Part shown: piece after piece, positions 1 to 4,912 of the stretch
Numbering within the stretch: the stretch's first letter is position 1
Layout: each line of letters starts with the position of its first letter
Origin: Oxalobacteraceae bacterium
GTDB lineage: Bacteria > Pseudomonadota > Gammaproteobacteria > Burkholderiales > Burkholderiaceae_D
Assembly (NCBI GenBank): GCA_003132085.1
Contig: PKWO01000475.1
Location: 594-5,789 of the forward strand
Direction of reading: 5' to 3'
Length of the DNA: 5,196 bases
The notes under the pieces: generated by a model
Database searches by the model: none
Told to the model about the DNA's origin: nothing
The model's input: only the letters and a program-made list of their open reading frames with translations
Position numbers and translations under genes: made by a program

Positions 1-60
1 GCCTGTGATCTCCACGCGTTGAACTTGCGCGCCTGTGATCTCCACGCGTTGAACTTGCGC
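1..60. repeat. Exact 30-bp tandem duplication within the TonB-box region of the partial receptor
   Basis: Bases 1-30 and 31-60 are identical. Read on the minus strand in frame, each unit encodes AQVQRVEITG, so the duplication adds ten residues without a frameshift and doubles the QRVEITG TonB-box-like motif. The window starts exactly on a unit boundary, so more copies could follow. Either slippage in the genome or an assembly artefact at a contig end could explain it. Confidence 0.97.
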
Positions 61-177
61 ATCAGTGGAGGTCGCGGCTTCTTGGGCTTGCGCTGTGGCA
101 AACATTCCCAAACCTACAACCAAGCCGCCCGAAAACATCAGTCGCAGCGAGCGAGATATTACCGTTTCTTTCATCAT
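1..177 (-). CDS. TonB-dependent outer-membrane receptor, N-terminal fragment (cut by window edge)
   Basis: This is the first 59 codons of a gene that leaves the window at base 1. Translation begins MMKETVISRSLRL, followed by a hydrophobic stretch and an ATAQA/QEA signal-peptidase-like site at about residue 32, so the product is exported. Next comes AQVQRVEITG, written twice in a row. The other receptor in the window has QRIEITGSNIRR at the same place, the N-terminal TonB-box/plug-entry segment of this TBDR type, which supports the assignment although plug and barrel are not visible. Two ATGs stand in tandem (177 and 174). An AAGGAGT Shine-Dalgarno at 186-192 is 8 nt from the first and 11 nt from the second, so 177 is preferred. 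Such receptors bind a ligand at the cell surface and import it using TonB-ExbBD energy. The ligand cannot be told from this fragment. Confidence 0.85.
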   Translation of the reverse strand, partial: MMKETVISRSLRLMFSGGLVVGLGMFATAQAQEAATSTDAQVQRVEITGAQVQRVEITG

Positions 178-185
178 GTTGCCAA

Positions 186-192
186 ACTCCTT
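186..192 (-). promoter_or_regulatory. Ribosome binding site of the partial receptor
   Basis: The minus strand reads AAGGAGT, a strong Shine-Dalgarno, 8 nt before the ATG at 177. The same sequence occurs at 4590-4596, 5 nt before the ATG of the complete receptor. The octamer ACCCAAGG overlapping it (189-196) also occurs 44 nt upstream at 233-240. Confidence 0.85.
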
Positions 193-200
193 GGGTATAT

Positions 201-215
201 TTAGAGTAAATCTAA
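201..215 (-). other. Conserved AU-rich inverted repeat just upstream of the ribosome binding site
   Basis: Plus strand TTAGA-GTAAA-TCTAA, a perfect 5-bp inverted repeat with a 5-nt loop. The counterpart at 4605-4619 is TTAGA-GTTAA-TCTAA: only the loop changed. The stem is weak, so a role as an RNA hairpin near the Shine-Dalgarno or as a protein site is only suggested. Confidence 0.35.
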
Positions 216-220
216 TTTTT

Positions 221-244
221 TTAAAAGTTGAACCTTGGGTTCAT
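221..244 (-). CDS. Possible leader peptide (upstream ORF), copy 1
   Basis: In the leader of the partial receptor an ATG at 244 opens a seven-codon frame, MNPRFNF, ending in TAA at 221-223. AAGG lies 6 nt before it (251-254), a credible Shine-Dalgarno. The first codons coincide with a small inverted repeat, TGAACC-CAA-GGTTCA. The counterpart at 4616-4648 keeps the same Shine-Dalgarno, start and first seven codons but reads through to a later stop because TAA is CAA there. The frame ends 43 nt before the receptor start. Because the whole segment is nearly identical between copies, conservation of the frame is not independent proof of translation. Reading it as a regulatory leader peptide is inference. 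Confidence 0.3.
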   Translation of the reverse strand: MNPRFNF

Positions 245-307
245 CAGTTGCCTTGTGAGCAATGAATCAAAAAAATATTTCTTTAGGTTTATTTTTTTGA
301 AGGATGA

Positions 308-336
308 ATGGAAACATTCAAAATGGTGTCTGTCAA
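308..336 (-). promoter_or_regulatory. Predicted promoter of the partial receptor
   Basis: A consensus -35 box TTGACA (336-331) is followed at 17 bp by TTCCAT (313-308), a poor -10 preceded by TG one base upstream, as in extended -10 promoters. The same arrangement stands at 4712-4740. Transcription would start near 300, giving a leader of about 125 nt. The -10 is the weak part, so dependence on an activator is plausible. Confidence 0.5.
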
Positions 337-363
337 TTAAGCTTTTACGAAAGTCACAAAAAA

Positions 364-387
364 GCAACAGTTGTAACGACCTGTAAC
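364..387 (-). promoter_or_regulatory. Direct repeats GTTACA spaced 10 bp (possible activator site), copy 1
   Basis: On the minus strand GTTACA occurs at 387-382 and 377-372, one helical turn apart, followed by a related GTTGC at 368-364. The array lies about 30-50 bp upstream of the -35 box, a common position for activators binding the same face of DNA. It is kept in the second copy (4768-4791), with one change in the spacer. No regulator is assigned. Confidence 0.4.
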
Positions 388-507
388 AGCAGTGGGGAAA
401 GGTATATTAAGCAATGATCATGCCGGCAATACATAACGTTGATAATATGAAAATATTTATGCGTCACAGCAGGAAAATATTTGTTTGGAGACAGCCATCT
501 GCGGTCG

Positions 508-1223
508 GCGAGGTGGGTGGCGCGCAGGGCGATATGCAAATCGTCAAAGCGATGAAAGGCGAGAGAATGCCGCAAATCAGACGTATTGAGCTCAGCATCA
601 TCCAGGAAGAGCAATCCAATTTCCGGCCGCCGAATTTGCGTCGGATTTCGCTCTGGGAGAATCGTAAATGCCGAGCAACAACATGGTGCGTCTCACCAAA
701 ACAATGAGCGCTGAATAAAATTTCGTTTTTTTGTGACGATTAACGATTGCCGATATGATGACGACGCAAAATGCATTCCTTCCGAAGAATCTACGGTATA
801 GGTAGTGAGGTTGCGCAGTTTACAAGCGTTTGATAATGCGATCTTGACATCGTCTTGTCAAATGTTGGTGCAAGAAAATGCGGGGAAAAATTCTTGATTT
901 TTTTCTTGCCTGAAGAAAAGCTTGCTGAAAGTTTGCGAATAGTCACGAGTTTCGGTCTTGAATCGTAGGGTGCCAGCCGCACCACCGTGAATTTTCTGAC
1001 TGAAAAAGTCGCGCGAATTGGCTATCGCACTACAAAAAAGCCGCAGGAATTTCTCCCTCACAGTTTTCCGGGTTTCGATAAAAGCCAGCTTAACGATTTG
1101 TGTGTTCCTGACCATCGGGCAAATGCCGGAACAGCGGCAATCGGCTTTGTCGCGCCCGTCGTTCACGTTGCGTCTCGGTTTCGGCCTAAACATCAGTCGC
1201 AGGGGGATTATTGCGAGGCAGAT
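508..1223. other. Long intergenic region, no convincing gene
   Basis: No frame here has both a good start with Shine-Dalgarno and recognisable protein character. Between about 508 and 692 one plus frame (part of 414-707) and one minus frame (354-692) are both open and both rich in G/C at third positions. This could be an old gene remnant, but no family is recognised. A 111-codon minus frame at 858-1193 lacks a Shine-Dalgarno. AT-rich tracts occur at 715-740 and 885-920, the latter with a 7-bp inverted repeat TTTTCTT-GCCTG-AAGAAAA (901-919). A possible leftward promoter with an operator-like inverted repeat lies at 833-861. No clear terminator for the small gene ending at 1224 was found. Confidence 0.6.
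833..861 (-). promoter_or_regulatory. Possible leftward promoter with operator-like inverted repeat
   Basis: The minus strand has TTGACA (861-856), a 17-bp spacer and CATTAT (838-833; 4 of 6 matches including the key A2 and T6). The -35 is one arm of a perfect inverted repeat TTGACA-N6-TGTCAA (844-861), as expected of a repressor site overlapping a promoter. No gene starts soon after: the next leftward gene is at 177, over 600 bp away, with a better-placed promoter. It may drive an unrecognised short RNA or be fortuitous. Confidence 0.25.
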
Positions 1224-1544
1224 TTAGTTTTGTTCTTCAGGTTTGTGCGCATTCAACTCCTCTACCAAAGCATTGTATTCCTTCTGCGCAACTTCGGCCG
1301 CATCGAATGCTTGGTTGGCCTTCGTTACGTCTGTGGATTGTTTTGCGAATGCCCTTTGTTCATCGACAAATTTGTCGATGCAGACTTTATAGGCGCCCAC
1401 GCGCTTGTTGAAATATTTGATGACCATTTCGGACGCCTGGGAGTTCGGCAGGGCCGGTTTTTCACACGGATTCTTGGGGGCTTCTTCTGCTAGTGCATGG
1501 GCGGTCAGTGCGCTCGCTAACAAGGTAATAATTAAAGATTTCAT
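1224..1544 (-). CDS. Small secreted protein with a cysteine pair, unknown function
   Basis: A 106-residue protein with a clear signal peptide: MKS, a hydrophobic core (residues 4-15) and an ALA/EE cleavage site after residue 19. The mature part has about 87 residues. It begins EEAPKNPCEKPALP, carries exactly two cysteines (27 and 55, possibly one disulphide in the periplasm), then YFNKRVGAYKVCIDKFVDEQ and a charged, helical-looking C-terminal half ending KPEEQN. There is no lipobox and no membrane segment after the signal. GAGGAG (1555-1550) lies 5 nt before the ATG, which fixes the start. It lies 130 nt downstream of the complete receptor on the same strand, but an intrinsic terminator ends only about 15 nt before its start codon, so expression depends on read-through or on a promoter close to the hairpin. 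I do not recognise a named family. A periplasmic partner of the receptor is an inference from position only. Confidence 0.82.
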   Translation of the reverse strand: MKSLIITLLASALTAHALAEEAPKNPCEKPALPNSQASEMVIKYFNKRVGAYKVCIDKFVDEQRAFAKQSTDVTKANQAFDAAEVAQKEYNALVEELNAHKPEEQN

Positions 1545-1559
1545 AAATTCTCCTCAATG

Positions 1560-1588
1560 AAAAAAACCGCACGGATCACTCCGTGCGG
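1560..1588 (-). terminator. Strong rho-independent terminator after the complete receptor
   Basis: On the minus strand a perfect 9-bp GC-rich stem, CCGCACGGA/TCCGTGCGG with loop GTGA (1588-1567), is followed by seven T (1566-1560). It lies 86 nt past the receptor stop codon. The T-run ends 4 nt before the GAGGAG of the downstream small gene, so the terminator also sits in that gene's leader. Confidence 0.9.
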
Positions 1589-1608
1589 CTTCTTGGCGTT
1601 TTGTCGAA

Positions 1609-1642
1609 CCATGCGATTGACAAGATAACGTTCAATGCATGG
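1609..1642 (-). other. Long hairpin between receptor stop and terminator
   Basis: Arms 1609-1620 (CCATGCGATTGA) and 1632-1642 (TCAATGCATGG) form an 11-bp stem with a single bulged base and an 11-nt loop. No T-run follows on either strand, so it is not an intrinsic terminator itself. It could protect the receptor mRNA 3' end, be a protein site, or compete with the terminator. A weak minus-strand promoter-like pair, TTGAGT (1649-1644) and TATCTT (1627-1622), overlaps it. Confidence 0.55.
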
Positions 1643-1674
1643 AACTCAAGCAAAACAGCGCATCCTCAGCATGA

Positions 1675-4584
1675 TTAGAAGCGGTAGTTTGCCCCGATGT
1701 TGACGAAACGCCCAACCGCGCCAACCTGATGCATGGACGGGTTGTATGGGAGGTTACCGCCGCCATACGTGTTCAAGTCAAGCGGAGGAGCTTGATTGAA
1801 CAGGTTGGTGACGGCGCCGTGCACGGTCCAGTGCTTGTCGATCTTGTAGCTGGCCGACAAATCGGTATCCAGGAACGATTGCACTTTGCAATATTGCGAG
1901 TTTGTCGGTTGGCTGGCTGCACCAGGGAACCACGCAGCGAAATACCCGCCTTGTTGCACGCCATCGGCACAGGTGAGAACCGGTGTCCCGGCGTTCGACC
2001 CCGACGGATCGCTCAAATCAAAGCTGCTGATCCAGTTAAAGGTTGCCGCAACTTGCAACGGTCCTTTATCCCAAGTGATAGTCGCTTGGATACGATCTTT
2101 CGGGTTGCCGGTGTTGCCGCCGATGACAGCCGGGCCATGCGTACCTGCCAACTGATAAGCTGTACCGGCTTGCGTAAAGATATAGCTCATCGTATGCGAC
2201 CAGTTCAACTCGGTCGTCAGGTTACCCATTTCGCCAAGCTTGAACTTGTAGCGGGTATCGAATTCCAGGCCGCTGACTTTGGTCGAATTGGCATTGACGA
2301 ACTCGACTGGAATGTAAAGAATCGGACCGACAGCCGGCACGCAAGGGACGGTGCCACCGGCGCCGTTTGAACAGTCCGACGATACCGGAGCTCCACGCAC
2401 CGCGCTATTGATATCACCGGTTCCAGCGACGATCTGATCCTTGATTTCAACCTGATAGAAATCAAGTGTCGAACTCCAACCCTTGATCGGCTCCAAAATC
2501 AGACCCAGTGTTTCGGACGTTGATTTTTCCGGATTGAGAACCGGATTGGCCGAGTTCAGGTAAACCACGTTGTAGTTACATGCTGCGACCACTGCGCCGG
2601 CAGCGGCAGGGCCGTTCGGGCAAAGTTTTGGATCGGCGCCGGTGCCAGCCGAATAGGCCTGACCTGCCTGACCGTTCTCGGCAGCGTTCGGTGCGCGGAA
2701 TCCTTTGCCGTAGGTGCCACGCAGGCCGATCTCCTTGGTTGGCGTGAACTTGAATCCTACCGATGGCGTCGTCGAATTGCCTGCGTTGTTAAAATGGTCG
2801 TAGCGAATGTGACCGTCGAGTTCCAGGGATTTCAGGACAGGCGCATAGATTTCGGCATACAGGGATGCATCTGTCTGCGATCCTGAAACGTACGCGTTAT
2901 TGCCACTCACGATACCTTGTGCAATCAGATCCGGCGCAGGCGCTTCCAGGTCGCGGCGAATGTACTCGCCGCCGGCACTGAAGCCGAGATCGCCGCCTGG
3001 CAATTGCGCAAGCGAACGGGATGCGTGGAATTCGGCAAATTCAAGCGTGGAAGTATCCGTGGCAGTGAGCGTCGGGTAAATCGCGGAGTTGTCGGCAGCG
3101 GAATTGCCTCCGGTGATCAAATATGGATTGGCTGCACGATTGAGCGCTGCATACAATGCCGGGACATTAGTGGCGCCGACGTCAGTTTGGACAGTCGAAA
3201 CCTTGGTGTAACCGAGCGATGTATCGATATCCCAGGCGCCGAGCGTTCCCTTCAGGTCGCCAACCAGGCGATAAGACTTGGATTCAAATTGATCGTTTGC
3301 AATCGGTGCATCCAGATTGATGCCGCGTACCAAAGCTGGGACGCCGAGCGTATTGCCTGGATAGTTGCCAGGTACGGTAATCGCTGGAATCGTGGCGCCG
3401 ACCAGATGCGGAATCACACCGGCAGATACCGCCACCAGCGGTGAAAAACTCGGTGGGAACACGGTCAAACCGTTTGCGGTGGAGCCTGCGCGATATTGTT
3501 CGCCCCTGCTATCGAACAATGAAGCCTTGATATCCAACTTCCAGTCGTCGGCCAGTTTCTTGTCGAAGCTGCCGATCAAGTTGATGTTTTGCGTCGACGG
3601 CTGGATTTCTGCGTGCGGGTTTATAAACGAGCAACCGCCTGCCTGCTGCAATGCATAAGTGCAGGTGCCGGTATACGCGGCATTCGGGGAAATGGGGTGC
3701 GCATAGAATACGCTGTTGGCAGCGCTATAGCCACCCGTCAGCGGAGTCAGAAAAACCGTTCCATAGGCAGGGGGAATCGCTCGTATCCCACCTTGATTCG
3801 TCGATGCGCCTGGCGTCTGGTTGTTGCCGCCGATCGATGTCTGATTCAAACAGGACCACAAACCGTCGCCCTGGCGTTGACTTTGGAGGATGTCGTCTTG
3901 ATGTCGGTATTCCAAGCTAACGTAGGTATTATAGCCATCCGCATCGTAGTCGCCGATCCCGTGCGTCACAGTGGCGTGCGTCGTTGTGCCGCCTCCTTGG
4001 GTGGTCGAACCTGCTTCGGCCGATACGGTGGTGCCAATGAAGCTCTTCTTCAGAATGACGTTGACAACACCTGCCATCGCGTCGGAACCGTAGATCGCCG
4101 ATGCGCCGTCCTTCAAGACTTCGATCCGCTCAACTGAATCGAATGGAATACTCGAAATGTCGACAAAGGAACGTTGGCCGTCGTCAGACAACGGGTATGG
4201 AGCCATCCGGTGACCGTCGATCAGAACCAGGGTCGCCGCTGTCGTCAAGCCGCGCAGCGAAATGCCACTGGCGCCGCCGGCGAATGCGCCCGGAAAGCCT
4301 GTGCTCAACGTGCCTTGACCGTTTGCCGTTATGTTTTGCAGCACTTGCGAAACGGTCGTGTATCCGGATTTTTTCAGGTCGTCAGCCGTAATGACTTGCA
4401 CCGGGCTTGGCGTTTCGGCATCCACCCGGCGGATGTTCGAGCCGGTGATTTCAATGCGCTGGATCGGCTGTGCATCGCTGATCGCCTCCTGCGCCATCAC
4501 AGGTGCAATGGACATCACAGAAAACGCCCCGCTGGCGATAACTTGCGCTATCGCAAGTGGCAATACTCTTAATTTAAAAGACAT
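1675..4584 (-). CDS. TonB-dependent outer-membrane receptor, complete (969 aa)
   Basis: The protein has the full layout of a TonB-dependent receptor: signal peptide (about 1-31, APVMA/QEA), TonB-box-like IQRIEITGSNIRR (41-53), plug domain about 57-180 (PSPVQVITADDL, ISLRGLTTAATLVLIDGHR, VERIEVLKDGASAIYGSDAMAGVVNVILKK), then a long beta-barrel ending in NIGANYRF with the usual terminal Phe. Barrel landmarks are FRAP (629-632), NPEKSTSETLGL (684-695) and TNLFN (926-930). It would import a large or scarce substrate across the outer membrane using TonB-ExbB-ExbD energy. Substrate is not deducible: no siderophore- or B12-specific signature is recognised. Nine cysteines include four close pairs (308/318, 655/669, 738/748, 872/899), probably in surface loops. 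AAGGAGT lies 5 nt before the ATG. A strong terminator follows. The promoter and leader are shared with the partial receptor at 1-177. Confidence 0.96.
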   Translation of the reverse strand: MSFKLRVLPLAIAQVIASGAFSVMSIAPVMAQEAISDAQPIQRIEITGSNIRRVDAETPSPVQVITADDLKKSGYTTVSQVLQNITANGQGTLSTGFPGAFAGGASGISLRGLTTAATLVLIDGHRMAPYPLSDDGQRSFVDISSIPFDSVERIEVLKDGASAIYGSDAMAGVVNVILKKSFIGTTVSAEAGSTTQGGGTTTHATVTHGIGDYDADGYNTYVSLEYRHQDDILQSQRQGDGLWSCLNQTSIGGNNQTPGASTNQGGIRAIPPAYGTVFLTPLTGGYSAANSVFYAHPISPNAAYTGTCTYALQQAGGCSFINPHAEIQPSTQNINLIGSFDKKLADDWKLDIKASLFDSRGEQYRAGSTANGLTVFPPSFSPLVAVSAGVIPHLVGATIPAITVPGNYPGNTLGVPALVRGINLDAPIANDQFESKSYRLVGDLKGTLGAWDIDTSLGYTKVSTVQTDVGATNVPALYAALNRAANPYLITGGNSAADNSAIYPTLTATDTSTLEFAEFHASRSLAQLPGGDLGFSAGGEYIRRDLEAPAPDLIAQGIVSGNNAYVSGSQTDASLYAEIYAPVLKSLELDGHIRYDHFNNAGNSTTPSVGFKFTPTKEIGLRGTYGKGFRAPNAAENGQAGQAYSAGTGADPKLCPNGPAAAGAVVAACNYNVVYLNSANPVLNPEKSTSETLGLILEPIKGWSSTLDFYQVEIKDQIVAGTGDINSAVRGAPVSSDCSNGAGGTVPCVPAVGPILYIPVEFVNANSTKVSGLEFDTRYKFKLGEMGNLTTELNWSHTMSYIFTQAGTAYQLAGTHGPAVIGGNTGNPKDRIQATITWDKGPLQVAATFNWISSFDLSDPSGSNAGTPVLTCADGVQQGGYFAAWFPGAASQPTNSQYCKVQSFLDTDLSASYKIDKHWTVHGAVTNLFNQAPPLDLNTYGGGNLPYNPSMHQVGAVGRFVNIGANYRF

Positions 4585-4615
4585 GCAGCACTCCTTGGGT
4601 ATATTTAGAGTTAAT

Positions 4616-4648
4616 CTAATTTTTTTGAAAGTTGAACCTTGGGTTCAT
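4616..4648 (-). CDS. Possible leader peptide (upstream ORF), copy 2
   Basis: A ten-codon frame, MNPRFNFQKN, starts at ATG 4648-4646 and ends TAG 4618-4616, 31 nt before the receptor start. AAGG (4655-4658) lies 6 nt upstream. The first seven residues equal those of the copy at 221-244; a TAA-to-CAA difference extends this one by three codons. The inverted repeat TGAACC-CAA-GGTTCA overlaps the first codons. Translation is not shown; the role is inferred. Confidence 0.3.
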   Translation of the reverse strand: MNPRFNFQKN

Positions 4649-4693
4649 CAGTTGCCTTGTGAGCAATAACTCAAAAAACTATTTCTTTGAAAA

Positions 4694-4710
4694 TACTCTT
4701 TTGAAGAGTA
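4694..4710 (-). promoter_or_regulatory. Perfect inverted repeat at the predicted transcript start, copy 2 only
   Basis: TACTCTT-TTG-AAGAGTA is a perfect 7-bp inverted repeat just downstream of the predicted -10 (4712-4717). On the minus strand it is followed by TTTTC. The corresponding segment of copy 1 (290-306) lacks it, and this is the most diverged part of the block. It may be an operator or a stabilising or terminator-like 5' hairpin specific to the complete receptor. Confidence 0.4.
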
Positions 4711-4711
4711 G

Positions 4712-4740
4712 ATGGAACCATTCAAAATGATGTCTGTCAA
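4712..4740 (-). promoter_or_regulatory. Predicted promoter of the complete receptor
   Basis: TTGACA (4740-4735), 17-bp spacer, then TTCCAT (4717-4712) preceded by TGG. All elements match the copy at 308-336. Expected start is near 4705, giving a leader of about 120 nt that includes the short upstream ORF. Confidence 0.5.
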
Positions 4741-4767
4741 TTAAGCCTTTACAAAAGTCACAAAAAA

Positions 4768-4791
4768 GCAACAGTTGTAACGATCTGTAAC
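4768..4791 (-). promoter_or_regulatory. Direct repeats GTTACA spaced 10 bp (possible activator site), copy 2
   Basis: GTTACA occurs at 4791-4786 and 4781-4776, with GTTGC at 4772-4768, matching the array at 364-387. Only one base differs, in the spacer between the two GTTACA motifs. Confidence 0.4.
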
Positions 4792-4912
4792 AGTAGTGGG
4801 GGAAGGCATGCAAAGCAATGATCATGCCGGCAATAAATAATGCTGACAATATGCCTATTTTTATGCGCCGCAGCACGAAAATATCTGTCGAGAGACGCCC
4901 CATCAGCGGTCG

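Larger units (their letters stand above)
186..507 (-). repeat. Duplicated promoter/leader block, copy 1 (upstream of partial receptor)
   Basis: This block aligns with 4590-4912 at a constant offset of 4404 bases, with a single one-base shift near the far end. By hand count there are about 44 differences in the first 310 positions (about 86% identity). Conservation is uneven. The 78 bases next to the ribosome binding site differ at only 2-3 positions, 264-315 is strongly diverged, and 316-431 is again well conserved, including an unbroken 21-base match at 411-431. Differences do not follow codon positions and the minus-strand open frames in the two copies are in different phases, so the block is regulatory rather than coding. 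It contains the -35 box, direct repeats, short upstream ORF and Shine-Dalgarno listed separately. Confidence 0.93.
4590..4912 (-). repeat. Duplicated promoter/leader block, copy 2 (upstream of complete receptor)
   Basis: This is the partner of 186-507. Similarity begins at the Shine-Dalgarno (4590-4596) and fades near GCGGTCG (4906-4912); beyond it the two upstream regions are unrelated, and on the other side the signal-peptide codons are not alike. Thus only the control region is shared at high identity. Duplication of a whole receptor gene followed by stronger divergence of the coding part, or gene conversion limited to the leader, could give this pattern. Confidence 0.93.

Noticed and set aside
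440..470. Fur-box-like GATAATATGAAAATATTTAT
   Set aside because: The match to the Fur consensus is partial and the counterpart in the other copy (GACAATATGCCTATTTTTAT) is worse, so iron control is not supported.
354..614. Minus-strand open frame of 86 codons from a TTG
   Set aside because: Half of it lies in the repeated leader, where the other copy has a different open frame and differences ignore codon position; no Shine-Dalgarno.
414..707. Plus-strand frame of 97 codons
   Set aside because: It starts inside the leader repeat, lacks a ribosome binding site and matches no family I know; recorded only as a possible remnant.
858..1193. Minus-strand frame of 111 codons
   Set aside because: No Shine-Dalgarno before the ATG, no recognisable domain, and a low-complexity AT-rich 3' part.
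987..1493. Plus-strand frame of 168 codons
   Set aside because: It is largely antisense to the small secreted-protein gene, which has a signal peptide and a strong ribosome binding site.
1729..4572. Several plus-strand frames of 80-210 codons
   Set aside because: They are antisense shadows of the complete TonB receptor gene.
4679..4903. Minus-strand frame of 74 codons with a hydrophobic segment
   Set aside because: It lies wholly in the promoter/leader repeat and spans the predicted promoter; the frame is not kept in the other copy.
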